Assembly (NCBI GenBank): GCA_017852835.1
Contig: JAFMKS010000011.1
Location: forward strand, 1 to 51,458
Direction of reading: 5' to 3'
Origin: Paracoccaceae bacterium
GTDB taxonomy: Bacteria > Pseudomonadota > Alphaproteobacteria > Rhodobacterales > Rhodobacteraceae
Length of the DNA stretch: 51,458 nucleotides
Positions 1 to 8,360 of this stretch are shown here, piece by piece. A program made the translations under genes and the position numbers. The notes under the pieces were generated by a model, which saw nothing but the letters and a program-made list of their open reading frames with translations, searched no databases and had not been told where the DNA came from. The first letter of the stretch is position 1, and every line of letters begins with the position of its first letter.

Positions 1-161
1 GTTGTTTCACACACGTATTCATGTCCACTTTTTGAAAATACGACATTTGCGTCGGTCGGTCGCTCAGCGTATTTGATGACCGCATCACCGAGTTCGTTTT
101 TGACATGAGTTTGTAGGGCTTGACCGATATCGATATGCATTCCAGAAATTTGATAACGCAT
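1..161 (-). CDS. hpf: Ribosome hibernation promoting factor, 5' part only
   Basis: The reverse strand encodes the first 53 residues of an HPF/YfiA protein. It starts at the ATG at 161 with a GGAG ribosome site 5 bases upstream (167-170). It opens MRYQISGMHIDIG, followed by the ALQTHVKNELGD helix and KYAERPTDANVVFSKSGHEY, the typical N-terminal S30AE domain that binds the 30S subunit and inactivates ribosomes in stationary phase. The rest lies beyond the window edge, so I cannot tell whether this is the long or the short form. It follows lptB on the same strand, a common arrangement in Rhodobacteraceae. Confidence 0.9.
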   Translation of the reverse strand, partial: MRYQISGMHIDIGQALQTHVKNELGDAVIKYAERPTDANVVFSKSGHEYVCET

Positions 162-320
162 TGTAACTCCTTTAATAATTCACGAAGCAACCACGTGCCC
201 AAAGGCATTACCACATCGCGGGCGTAGTGTACGTCCGTATCAGGAAATGGCAGAGAACAAGAGGGGACTTTTACATCCATTTTCTTGGAAAAAGACTCGC
301 CTAGAAAATTGCTCTACCCC

Positions 321-353
321 TTTATAGAAGGCGACGAAGGGGCCTTGTGTCAA
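321..353 (-). promoter_or_regulatory. Possible sigma-70 promoter for hpf
   Basis: The reverse strand of the 220-base lptB-hpf gap has a perfect TTGACA (348-353) and, 19 bases on, TCTATA (323-328), with an overlapping TATAAA at 321-326. The spacing is slightly long. This would give hpf its own promoter and a leader of about 150 bases. I see no other convincing element in the gap. This is pattern matching only. Confidence 0.35.
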
Positions 354-381
354 CCTTAAGATCGAATTTTTGTGATTTGGA

Positions 382-1146
382 TCAAACGATTTTAAAATTA
401 TCACCTAGATAAACACGTTTCACGTTTGCATCTGAAATAACTTCGTTTGCCGTTCCAGACATAAGAACTTTTCCATCATGAAGAATATATGCACGATCCA
501 CGATTTCCAGAGTTTCTCGCACATTGTGATCTGTAATCAGGACACCAATACCGCGCGTCTTAAGGTCCGAAACTAAATCACGAATGTCGCTGACTGAAAT
601 CGGATCAACGCCGGCAAAGGGTTCGTCTAACAGTAGATATTTGGGCTTCGCAGCCAGGGCTCGGGCAATTTCTACGCGTCGACGTTCCCCACCTGATAAG
701 GCAACGGCAGATGTTCTTCGTATGTGTTCAATGGTAAATTCACCAAGCAATTCTTCTAATCGTTCGCGACGTGTATGACGATCAGGTTCTGACACATCTA
801 AGATGGCTGAAATATTGTCTTCAACGCTTAGTCCGCGAAAAATCGATACTTCTTGGGGCAGATATCCAATGCCCAATCGAGCACGCCGATACATGGGCAG
901 AGTCGAAACATCTATACCGTCAACTTTGACTTGGCCGCCATCAGGGTTGACCAATCCAGCAATCGAATAAAACGTTGTTGTTTTGCCTGATCCGTTTGGT
1001 CCAAGAAGTGCTACAACTTCACCGCGATGCAACTGCATCGACACATCATGGATCACGGTGCGTTTTTTGTAGCTTTTTCTTAGGCCTTTAATGGTTAGCC
1101 CAGAGTCTGATGATACTTTGTTTAATGTTGCTTCGGCCAACGTCAA
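382..1146 (-). CDS. lptB: LPS export ABC transporter ATP-binding protein LptB
   Basis: This is the cytoplasmic ATPase that powers lipopolysaccharide extraction from the inner membrane by LptB2FG. The 254 residues contain Walker A GPNGSGKT (49-56), the signature LSGGE (150-154), Walker B LLLDEP (171-176) and an H-switch in ITDHNV. The length and the sequence [20 protein letters not shown] are typical of LptB. The start overlaps the lptA stop by 4 bases (ATGA, 1143-1146), which indicates translational coupling. A roughly 20-residue N-terminal extension before the first beta strand ([11 protein letters not shown]) is normal for this group. Confidence 0.96.
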   Translation of the reverse strand: MTLAEATLNKVSSDSGLTIKGLRKSYKKRTVIHDVSMQLHRGEVVALLGPNGSGKTTTFYSIAGLVNPDGGQVKVDGIDVSTLPMYRRARLGIGYLPQEVSIFRGLSVEDNISAILDVSEPDRHTRRERLEELLGEFTIEHIRRTSAVALSGGERRRVEIARALAAKPKYLLLDEPFAGVDPISVSDIRDLVSDLKTRGIGVLITDHNVRETLEIVDRAYILHDGKVLMSGTANEVISDANVKRVYLGDNFKIV

Positions 1147-1628
1147 TTACCCCCTGGGATTAACGTTGTGGACACGCGGCCTGTCATCACAGCCGATCCA
1201 GTGTCTGTGTTCAATTCAATGTTCTCTGCATTCAGTGTATTGCCCGCGTGCAGAAGCGTTGCATTGCCGTTTAAATAGATCATGTTCTCGGACAATTGAT
1301 ATGTGGCTTCGTCACCTTTTGCGACGTCGCCAGAACTCTCTAAATAGACCGAGCCAGATGCATAAATTGTTTCTATGTCACTCTGATCTTCAGTGTATTC
1401 AATTCGAACAAACGCAGCGGTTAATTTTGTGAGCCCTTGAATAATTTCGACAGCTCCAGACATCTGGATTTGACCCGTTACTTCGTCAATTTCCATTTTG
1501 TCAGCCTGCGCCTCAATCGGTTGACTACTATCTTCAGCCAATGATCCGAATTGTCCCGCAGTATCTTGGGCAACAACGTATGTGGTCGTAAAAATAAGAA
1601 CCAATATTGTGCGAAGAAATGTCATCAA
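1143..1628 (-). CDS. lptA: LPS transport periplasmic protein LptA
   Basis: LptA forms the periplasmic bridge that carries LPS between LptC and LptD. The 161-residue protein has a signal peptide (about residues 1-20, ending TYVVAQ) followed by an OstA/LptA beta-jellyroll domain: [18 protein letters not shown], then repeating strands such as [19 protein letters not shown]. It sits between lptC (12 bases upstream) and lptB (4-base overlap), which completes the lptC-lptA-lptB block. Confidence 0.92.
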   Translation of the reverse strand: MMTFLRTILVLIFTTTYVVAQDTAGQFGSLAEDSSQPIEAQADKMEIDEVTGQIQMSGAVEIIQGLTKLTAAFVRIEYTEDQSDIETIYASGSVYLESSGDVAKGDEATYQLSENMIYLNGNATLLHAGNTLNAENIELNTDTGSAVMTGRVSTTLIPGGN

Positions 1629-1640
1629 TTGTCCAATTCG

Positions 1641-2246
1641 TTATTGTTCTGGATTGTATATCAGTTTCACGTTGTCAGTAAAAACAAATCTACGGGGCGA
1701 GGTGGAAGTTTGGCGAAGTATCTCCAATTTCTCTGAGGTGATTGAATTATTTCGGTCCATTAACTGCACACTTCCATCAAAAACAGAATTGGTCATATCG
1801 CGATTTGTGAGCAGTTTCCCCGCATTAACTTGTCGCGTTTCATCGTCGGTCATCACAACATCTCCGATGAATTCAACGGTTTCTGCTGCGGTGTCCAATC
1901 GTGCTTGGTTTGCCTTGATGGTGCCTATGGAAATTTGATCATAGATAAATTCTGCACGCACAGTAGTGAACGTAGTTACCTCTTGATCGCCCTTTGCAGG
2001 TACCAGCCGTTCGGCAGATACCCTGATTTCAGTGCCGTTTTGTGTTGAGCCGATGTAAAGCGGATTGGCAACAGCTTGTTCTCTTAACCGTTCGCTAATT
2101 TCACGAACAGAGAAGGGCAAGTTGGTTTGATCGGTTTGCCCACGTGATAAGGCAAAGACACCGATGATTAACAATATTGCAACCGCGGGCAAAATGATTT
2201 TCACAGCAAATATGGTCTGTGAATATGTCAACTTGCGCCCTGCCAT
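1641..2246 (-). CDS. lptC: LPS export system protein LptC
   Basis: This is a 201-residue bitopic inner-membrane protein. A short cytoplasmic stretch, one transmembrane helix at about residues 14-33 (IILPAVAILLIIGVFAL) and a periplasmic LptC/OstA-like domain follow in order. LptC receives LPS from LptFG and passes it to LptA. Sequence conservation in this family is low, and the call leans on topology and on position directly upstream of lptA-lptB. The start lies 6 bases from the RNase D stop, so all four genes probably share one transcript. Confidence 0.88.
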   Translation of the reverse strand: MAGRKLTYSQTIFAVKIILPAVAILLIIGVFALSRGQTDQTNLPFSVREISERLREQAVANPLYIGSTQNGTEIRVSAERLVPAKGDQEVTTFTTVRAEFIYDQISIGTIKANQARLDTAAETVEFIGDVVMTDDETRQVNAGKLLTNRDMTNSVFDGSVQLMDRNNSITSEKLEILRQTSTSPRRFVFTDNVKLIYNPEQ

Positions 2247-2252
2247 TTTGCA

Positions 2253-2864
2253 TCAGTGAGAGAAGATATCTTCGTCGGGCCATCCTTTTAGATCAAGCAA
2301 GGCACGTTGTGGCAGAAAATCGAAACAGGCCTGCGCAATTTTTGCACGTTCTTCCCTTTCCAACCGTTCATTCAGTACATCGCGTAAACGATGCAGATAA
2401 AGAACGTCTGAGGCCGCATAGGACACCTGTGCATCTGAAAGCTTATCTGCACCCCAATCGCTGGATTGTTGCTGTTTGGATATGTCGACGTCTAAGAGTT
2501 CCTGAAGTAGGTTTTTCAAACCATGTCTGTCGGTATATGTGCGCACCAATTTGCTTGCAATTTTTGTGCAGTAAACAGGTGCGGTCAAAGCGCCGAATGT
2601 ATGATACATCGCGGCAATATCAAATCGGCCAAAGTGGAACAGCTTTAGAACCTCTGGATTTTCCAACAATTTGCACAGGTTTGGTGCAGATGTCTGTCCC
2701 TTGGCGATCTGGACTAAATGTGCGTTTCCATCCCCACCTGACAATTGGACAACACATAAACGATCACGATATGGTTTGAGGCCCATTGTTTCACAATCGA
2801 TTGCGACGACGGATCCTAAATCTAAATTATCGGGTAAGTCACCTTGGTAGACGTGGTTTGCCAA
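2253..2864 (-). CDS. RNase D-type 3'-5' exonuclease (single DEDDy domain)
   Basis: At 203 residues this is a single exonuclease domain. The DEDD catalytic set is visible: D23 and E25 (IDCET), D82 (HFGRFD), then Y149 and D153 in YAASD, the DEDDy subclass. Full-length RNase D has about 375 residues with HRDC domains, which are absent here. Short stand-alone forms like this are usual upstream of lptC in Rhodobacteraceae. The probable role is 3' trimming of tRNA or small RNA, inferred from the family. It is the first gene of the lptCAB-containing run. Confidence 0.88.
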   Translation of the reverse strand: MANHVYQGDLPDNLDLGSVVAIDCETMGLKPYRDRLCVVQLSGGDGNAHLVQIAKGQTSAPNLCKLLENPEVLKLFHFGRFDIAAMYHTFGALTAPVYCTKIASKLVRTYTDRHGLKNLLQELLDVDISKQQQSSDWGADKLSDAQVSYAASDVLYLHRLRDVLNERLEREERAKIAQACFDFLPQRALLDLKGWPDEDIFSH

Positions 2865-3019
2865 TATTCTAAACCTTTTTGCTTAGTTTATACTGACATA
2901 CGTGGGTTTCACGTCCTTCGCAACTCTTGCCGAACAGGTAGATGACGTTACGGCGATAAACAACCTACTGGACCATGTTGGATTGTTTTTTCATAGTTTT
3001 GCTAACGAAAGGATCGGAC

Positions 3020-3838
3020 ATGACTCCAACTGCGCTTTTTGAACTTAACGGGAAAACGGCTCTTGTCACTGGTGGGGCCACCGGCATTGGGAGGATGGCA
3101 ACAACAGCACTTGCCGCAGCAGGTGCTCAGGTTTTCATCGCTTCGCGGAAAATCGATGTCTGTTGTGCAACTGCTGATGAAATCAATAGCATGGGTTTTG
3201 CAGGCAGTGTGCATGCCATGCAGGGGGATGTCGCAACAGAAGACGGCATCGAACAATTAATCAATGACTTGGATAATCAAACGGACAAGCTGCATATTTT
3301 AATGAATAATGCAGGTCGCACGTGGGGCGCGCCACTGGGAACTTTTCCATATAGTGCTTGGGCAAAAGTCTTTGACCTAAATGTTGCGGGGATGTTTCAT
3401 TTGACACAGCGATTAACCAACAAATTGGCAGAATCGACTACGCCTGATGGTCCTGCACGTGTTGTGAATGTCGGTTCAGTGATGGGTGAAATTCCGATGG
3501 GAGATGGTGCCTATTCATACGCGGCATCAAAGGCTGCGGTGCATCAAATGACGCGTATTCTGGCAAAAGAGCTTGCGGATCAACATATCACCGTCAATGC
3601 GCTGGCACCTGGTCCATTTCAGTCTGGCATGACCAAATTTGCGATCGGAGAAGATAGCGGAGCAAATCGTGTTGGGGCGCGTGTGCCACTTGGTCGTGTT
3701 GGACGACCAGAAGATATTGCGGCATGTATGCAGTTCCTATGTGGTGCAGGCGGCTCTTATATTACGGGTGCGATTATTCCAGTATCTGGTGGTATCAACG
3801 TCATGACGGGACCAAGTATCTTTGGAGAAGATGAATGA
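3020..3838 (+). CDS. SDR family NAD(P)-dependent oxidoreductase
   Basis: This is a classical short-chain dehydrogenase of 272 residues. It has the cofactor loop TGGATGIGR (17-25), NNAG (96-99) and the catalytic set S153, Y167 and K171 (YAASK), ending in a GGxxV-type C-terminus. I chose the ATG at 3020 because AAAGGA lies 6 bases upstream; a longer in-frame start at 2975 has no ribosome site. It is related to FabG and gluconate 5-dehydrogenase-like enzymes, but the substrate cannot be read from the sequence. Coupling to a MaoC hydratase (4-base overlap) suggests a 3-hydroxyacyl-CoA or similar acyl substrate. Confidence 0.88.
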   Translation: MTPTALFELNGKTALVTGGATGIGRMATTALAAAGAQVFIASRKIDVCCATADEINSMGFAGSVHAMQGDVATEDGIEQLINDLDNQTDKLHILMNNAGRTWGAPLGTFPYSAWAKVFDLNVAGMFHLTQRLTNKLAESTTPDGPARVVNVGSVMGEIPMGDGAYSYAASKAAVHQMTRILAKELADQHITVNALAPGPFQSGMTKFAIGEDSGANRVGARVPLGRVGRPEDIAACMQFLCGAGGSYITGAIIPVSGGINVMTGPSIFGEDE

Positions 3839-4299
3839 CGAAACAGATGACTATCGCTGAATATCACGCGCGGGTTGGAACAAGTTTTGGTGCGAGTGAC
3901 TGGTATTTGATTGACCAAGCACGCATTGATGAGTTCGCAAAAAACACAGAAGATTTTCAATTCATTCATATCGACATGGAACGTGCCAAAGACACACCAT
4001 TTGGAACGACAATCGCGCATGGTTTTCTGACTTTGTCCATGTTGTCCGCCATGTTTTACGATGTAGTACCAAAAATGATTGGATCAAAAATGGGCGTAAA
4101 CTATGGGTTTGATAAGATCAGATTCCTTGCGCCTGTCAAAGCGGGCGCGCGCATCCGCGGCCACTTCACTCTGCAAGAGTTACGTGAATGGCGGCCGGGT
4201 GAAGTGACAAACGTATGGGAGGTTAAAGTGGAAATTGAAAACGAAGATAAGCCCGCATTGATCGCAAAATGGATCGGCCGCGACTACGTGGGAGAATAA
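3835..4299 (+). CDS. MaoC family (R)-specific enoyl-CoA hydratase-like protein
   Basis: This is a 154-residue single hotdog domain. The hydratase signature is seen as D40 and H45 in EDFQFIHIDMERAK, followed by PFGTTIAHGFLTLSM. This family adds water to trans-2-enoyl-CoA to give (R)-3-hydroxyacyl-CoA. The start overlaps the SDR stop (ATGA), so a hydratase-dehydrogenase pair acting on the same acyl chain is a reasonable inference. Confidence 0.87.
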   Translation: MTKQMTIAEYHARVGTSFGASDWYLIDQARIDEFAKNTEDFQFIHIDMERAKDTPFGTTIAHGFLTLSMLSAMFYDVVPKMIGSKMGVNYGFDKIRFLAPVKAGARIRGHFTLQELREWRPGEVTNVWEVKVEIENEDKPALIAKWIGRDYVGE

Positions 4300-4301
4300 G
4301 A

Positions 4302-4973
4302 GTGCCCAAGATCATATTTGTTCGACACGGTCAGGCGCAATTTGGCCAGGCGAATTACGATAAACTGTCTGAGGTTGGACATGAACAAGCCGTTGCGCTG
4401 GGCAAAGCGATCTTCGAACAAGGGATCACAATAGATCATTGGGTTTCCGGTGATATGGTGCGCCACGCGGAAACCCTGAGGGGTATATCACAAGGCATGC
4501 GAACGCAGGTTTCACACCAAATCGTTACACCAGATTTAAATGAATACGATTTTACAGGTCAATTGAACGCGCGTTTTGTCGGTAGCAAAGCGCCCGTGGG
4601 GCTGCATACGGATCGCAAAACACATTTTCGGGCGCTTCGCGAAACTCTCGCTCTGTGGCAGAACGATAAAATTTTGAACCCACCAGAATCTTGGGCCGCG
4701 TTTGAGACACGCCTGAAGCGCGCGCAGCAGACGATTTTCGGACTTGAGGGTGACACAATTTTGGTGGTGAGCTCGGGCGGTGCAATTTCAAAGATTGTTG
4801 CCAATGCACTAGGCGTATCACACGCAAAGCAAGTCGATCTTCAGCTGCAAATCAAAAATGCCTCTATGTCGACATTTATCTATTCCCGTCGAACAGGTGG
4901 TTTTTTTCTGAATGCGTTCAACGAAACCCCATTTGTTTCTGCGAAAACGCAGCATCTATTAACCTATAGTTAG
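4302..4973 (+). CDS. Histidine phosphatase (phosphoglycerate mutase-like) family protein
   Basis: The RHG motif with the phospho-accepting His9 is at residues 8-10 (FVRHGQAQFG), and the second arginine region is MVRHAETL (53-59). The late VxHGG motif that normally supplies the second catalytic histidine reads VVSSGG (155-160), so that His is Ser here. I chose the GTG at 4302, which sits 6 bases after GGAGA and just behind the MaoC stop; the in-frame ATG at 4269 would overlap that gene by 31 bases. The protein would be 223 residues. It lies next to an ACAD11-like kinase, and the substrate is unknown. Confidence 0.83.
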   Translation: MPKIIFVRHGQAQFGQANYDKLSEVGHEQAVALGKAIFEQGITIDHWVSGDMVRHAETLRGISQGMRTQVSHQIVTPDLNEYDFTGQLNARFVGSKAPVGLHTDRKTHFRALRETLALWQNDKILNPPESWAAFETRLKRAQQTIFGLEGDTILVVSSGGAISKIVANALGVSHAKQVDLQLQIKNASMSTFIYSRRTGGFFLNAFNETPFVSAKTQHLLTYS

Positions 4974-4984
4974 GATGTGTGATT

Positions 4985-6010
4985 ATGGACCATGAACTTG
5001 TTAATCCCGCAAAATTGGAACCCTGGCTCAATGAACATGTGCAAGGGTTTCAAGGGCCTTTTGATATTGTCAAACTGGCCGGGGGACAGTCCAATCCAAC
5101 ATTTCGATTAGATTCGCGCAGTGGATCCTATGTTCTTCGGCGAAAGCCACCTGGTGTTTTGTTAAAGTCAGCACATGCGGTTGATCGTGAGTTTCGGGTG
5201 CAAAATGCTTTGTCTGAAACAAACGTCCCTGTCGCTAGAATGCATGCACTTTGCGAGGATGACGATGTGCTCGGTGCCTCATTTTATGTGATGGACATGA
5301 TTGATGGGCAGAGTTTTGATGACCCGCAGTTGCTTGAGGTGAGTGTAGATCAGCGCAGAGCGATTTATTCTGAAATGAACCGAGTTCTGACGGAAATTCA
5401 TACGGTTGACCTAACTGCGACGGGTCTGGACGATTTTGGCGCACCTGGAAATTACTTTCGACGCCAAACTGACCGATGGTCAAAACAATACAAGGCGACG
5501 GAAACTGAACGTATTTCAGATATGGATGATTTGATGATCTGGCTGGATCAGAATATGCCGGAGGACGATGGCCAAAGAAGCTTGGTTCACGGCGATTACC
5601 GGATCGATAATCTGTTGTTTTCAAAAGATGGACCAGATTGCCTAGCCGTTCTTGATTGGGAATTGTCAACGTTGGGGCATCCATATGCGGACCTTGCTGC
5701 CGTTATCATGCAGTGGCGCATGCCAGTGGGCGAAGACGGCCGTGGTTTAGCAGGAGTGGATCGCGCTAAGCATGGACTGCCCACTGATCAAGAATTTATT
5801 GATGAATATTGTGATCGTCGTGGGATTGCGGGCATTGATGGCTTTGGGTTTTATTTGGCCTTTTGTTTTTTCCGGATGGCGGGCATTCTGCAAGGTGTGA
5901 AAAAACGCGCATTAGATGGAAACGCGGCTGATCCGCAACGGGCATTGAGATTGGGAAAATATGTTGATGAATTTGCACGCCAAGGCCTTGCCGCTGCAAA
6001 AACGGTTTGA
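4985..6010 (+). CDS. Phosphotransferase family protein, ACAD11-like APH kinase
   Basis: This is an aminoglycoside phosphotransferase/choline kinase fold protein of about 341 residues. It shows the ATP-binding LAGGQSNPTFRL glycine loop, VLRRKPPG with the ATP lysine, the catalytic HGDYRIDN (H202, D204, N209) and the metal-binding VLDWELSTLGHPYADL. These signatures match the kinase part of human ACAD10/11 and bacterial LvaA, which phosphorylate 4-hydroxyacyl-CoA. No acyl-CoA dehydrogenase is fused or adjacent, so that role is an inference. An in-frame GTG at 4979 is the alternative start; AGGA at 4972-4975 suits the ATG at 4985. Confidence 0.86.
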   Translation: MDHELVNPAKLEPWLNEHVQGFQGPFDIVKLAGGQSNPTFRLDSRSGSYVLRRKPPGVLLKSAHAVDREFRVQNALSETNVPVARMHALCEDDDVLGASFYVMDMIDGQSFDDPQLLEVSVDQRRAIYSEMNRVLTEIHTVDLTATGLDDFGAPGNYFRRQTDRWSKQYKATETERISDMDDLMIWLDQNMPEDDGQRSLVHGDYRIDNLLFSKDGPDCLAVLDWELSTLGHPYADLAAVIMQWRMPVGEDGRGLAGVDRAKHGLPTDQEFIDEYCDRRGIAGIDGFGFYLAFCFFRMAGILQGVKKRALDGNAADPQRALRLGKYVDEFARQGLAAAKTV

Positions 6011-6012
6011 CC

Positions 6013-6411
6013 ATGCATCCTGTTGAATTAAACGAACCGCTAAGTGGTTTTCAAAAACACATGGGCTATGAATTGGTCGAATGGTCCGACGGGTTTGCAA
6101 AACTCATCATGCCAATTGGCCCGCACTTATTAAATCGTGAGGGTATTCCGCACGGCGGAGCGCTTGCCACCGTATTAGATACGGCGATGGGTTTTGCAGG
6201 ATCATATACGGGTGATCCCGATAAGCCACATATTGTGATGACATTAAATCTGTCGGTGAACTACATGGCAAAAGCGAATGGAAACCGTCTGATCACAACC
6301 GCTAATGTGACAGGCGGTGGATATAAAACGTTCTTTGCCGAAGCGCGTGTCAGCGATGACTTGGGTACAGTGGCCGCAACGGCTACTGGGGTTTTTAAAC
6401 GCAAGATTTAG
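6013..6411 (+). CDS. PaaI-type hotdog thioesterase
   Basis: At 132 residues this is a single hotdog domain with the PaaI thioesterase signature NREGIPHGGALATVLDTAMG and the strand LSVNYMAKANG. Such enzymes hydrolyse acyl-CoA thioesters, often as a housekeeping or detoxifying step. The ATG at 6013 lies just after the kinase stop (TGA 6008-6010), so the two are coupled. It ends the plus-strand run that began with the SDR and converges on hemH 3 bases later. Confidence 0.86.
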   Translation: MHPVELNEPLSGFQKHMGYELVEWSDGFAKLIMPIGPHLLNREGIPHGGALATVLDTAMGFAGSYTGDPDKPHIVMTLNLSVNYMAKANGNRLITTANVTGGGYKTFFAEARVSDDLGTVAATATGVFKRKI

Positions 6412-6414
6412 AAC

Positions 6415-7476
6415 TTACAGCCAACCTTGTAGGTTCCGACTGATGATCTGTGTCAACGCATCTATATGTGCGTCATCGTCGTTCAGGCATGGAATATATG
6501 TGAATTCTTCTCCACCCGCTTCCTCAAAGCTTTCTTTAATTTCTTCGTTAATCTCTTCTAATGTCTCAATGCAGTCTGCTGAAAACGCAGGTGCAATAAC
6601 TGCAATCCGCTTTTTGCCGTCTTCTTCTGCAAGTCGTGCCACTTCTTCCACAGTGTATGGCTTTAACCACTCTTCTGGCCCGAACTTGGATTGGAATGTT
6701 GTCACGATGTCCGTGTCGGCCCATCCCAAACGTTCTTTCAGAAGTCGTGTCGTTTTTTGACATTGACAATGGTAGGGGTCGCCTTGCATCAGATAGCGTT
6801 TTGGAACGCCGTGGTAGGAACAGACGAGGACCTCTGGTTTGTTTTCCGCTTCTGCATAGGCCTTTTCAACAGATTGCGCCAAGGCCTCAATATATGCAGC
6901 GTCATCAAAATATGGTTCGATGACACGCGCGATGGGCTGCCATTTTTCATTCATCAGAGCGCGGAAAAATTGATCATTCGCCGTTGCTGATGTCGCGCCT
7001 GCGTAGTGCGGATACAAAGGAAAGAACAATATTTTTGAACACCCTTTCGCAACCATTTCGCGCACTTTGGACTTGGTCGAAGGATTGCCATAGCGCATGG
7101 CAAAATCCACAACGACCTTATCGCCATACATTTCATGGGCGCGCTCTTTGATCTTGGCTGTCTGCGCTTTGGTAATTGTCATTAGAGGGCTCTCGCCCTC
7201 TTCCTCATTCCAGATTGATTTATAGGCTGCGCCTGAACGGAATGGGCGAGAGGTCAAAATAATCAATTGAAGAAGTGGTTGCCAAAGATACGCGGGATAA
7301 TCGATCACGCGTTTATCGGATAAAAATTCGCCCAGATATCGACGCATGGACCAATAATCATAATTATCGGGCGTTCCCAGATTGGCAATCAGGATCCCGA
7401 CCTTTGGTTCTGGTACTTTTGGATGATCTGGTGCTGCGTGCACTGGGCAACTTAGGGGCGTATTTTTATCAAACAT
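6415..7476 (-). CDS. hemH: Ferrochelatase (protoheme ferro-lyase)
   Basis: HemH inserts Fe2+ into protoporphyrin IX at the last step of heme synthesis. The 353-residue protein has the N-terminal KVGILIANLGTPD strand, the catalytic histidine in CSYHGVPKRYLMQGDPY, the acidic SKFGPEEWLKPYT segment and the late IAVIAPAFSADCIETLEEI. The N-terminal extension of about 25 residues (with CPVHAAPDHPKVPEP) is longer than in E. coli, but similar extensions are common in alphaproteobacteria. No membrane anchor is obvious. Confidence 0.96.
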   Translation of the reverse strand: MFDKNTPLSCPVHAAPDHPKVPEPKVGILIANLGTPDNYDYWSMRRYLGEFLSDKRVIDYPAYLWQPLLQLIILTSRPFRSGAAYKSIWNEEEGESPLMTITKAQTAKIKERAHEMYGDKVVVDFAMRYGNPSTKSKVREMVAKGCSKILFFPLYPHYAGATSATANDQFFRALMNEKWQPIARVIEPYFDDAAYIEALAQSVEKAYAEAENKPEVLVCSYHGVPKRYLMQGDPYHCQCQKTTRLLKERLGWADTDIVTTFQSKFGPEEWLKPYTVEEVARLAEEDGKKRIAVIAPAFSADCIETLEEINEEIKESFEEAGGEEFTYIPCLNDDDAHIDALTQIISRNLQGWL

Positions 7477-7527
7477 TCTTCTGTCATTCCGTTAGTCCAA
7501 CCAGACATAAGGCAATCACGCCTGTGG

Positions 7528-8349
7528 TCAATCTTTCAAATTGTGTTCTGCGACACCAAGTGCATCTGCAAGCCGCATTTTTGCGGAACCTGGGCGCAGC
7601 GGCTTTTGTTGAGTTTCGTCCGGTGCCCACCCAGTCAGGAAAATTTGTTCAAAGGTTGCGAGCAGCTTTTCATCGGAGTTTGCAAATTCCGCTTTGTAAA
7701 TTGCCTCTGCGCGCTGGAATAGGCTGCGGGGCGTGAAGCGTCGTGAGCGCTCGGTCATCGCGTTTGTTTCACCCATCACGCGTAGATCCCTCATCAATGC
7801 TTTTAAATTTGAATAGGCCACGGTTTGTGCTGCGCTATCCGCCACGGGCAATGCAAGGTTTGCGCGCTGAAGCAATGCCCCCAAATCTTGAAGATCAGCC
7901 ATGGGCAGAACACGTGGCGACAGCCCGCCTGTAATCTGGCTTTCTGCTGTTGCCAAAGAACTCCGAAGTTCTTGCAAGGTCTGCCCACCAAAGCAGATCG
8001 CAATAAACAAACCATCTGGCCGAAGGTTGCGTGCACATTGAATGATCTGTCCCACTGGATCGTTTGCGCAGTGCAGGGCCAATGCATGGATGATCAGATC
8101 ACAACTTTGCACAGATAAATCCAACACATCTGTGTCCTCAATCACCCGTGCTTCAGGAAAGGCGGCGGCCCATGGATCTGCCCACCCGGTCACGATCACG
8201 ATATCCTTAAAGGATTTGTTAACCATCATCAGCCGATCTTGAACGTCAGCGATCGCAAGGTCGTGCAAAAACGAACCCTGTTGCGTCACGCGACGTGCGC
8301 GGTTTTGCAAAAGAGCCTTGCGGTCAATCAATTGGTTTTGTCCTGTCAT
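7528..8349 (-). CDS. SAM-dependent methyltransferase, BioC/NDUFAF5-like
   Basis: This 273-residue class I methyltransferase-like protein begins with FxxRARR-type residues (LLQNRARR), has a degenerate SAM loop (VTGWADPWAAAFP), then LIIHALALHCANDPVGQIIQCARNLRPDGLFIA. It ends with a polar tail containing TGWAPDETQQKPLRPGSAKMRLADAL. This layout matches the BioC-like proteins related to human NDUFAF5, an arginine hydroxylase rather than a methyltransferase. The weak glycine-rich loop makes the reaction uncertain. It is divergent from the comF pseudogene, 11 bases away. Confidence 0.8.
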   Translation of the reverse strand: MTGQNQLIDRKALLQNRARRVTQQGSFLHDLAIADVQDRLMMVNKSFKDIVIVTGWADPWAAAFPEARVIEDTDVLDLSVQSCDLIIHALALHCANDPVGQIIQCARNLRPDGLFIAICFGGQTLQELRSSLATAESQITGGLSPRVLPMADLQDLGALLQRANLALPVADSAAQTVAYSNLKALMRDLRVMGETNAMTERSRRFTPRSLFQRAEAIYKAEFANSDEKLLATFEQIFLTGWAPDETQQKPLRPGSAKMRLADALGVAEHNLKD

Positions 8350-8360
8350 AATGGTCAGAT

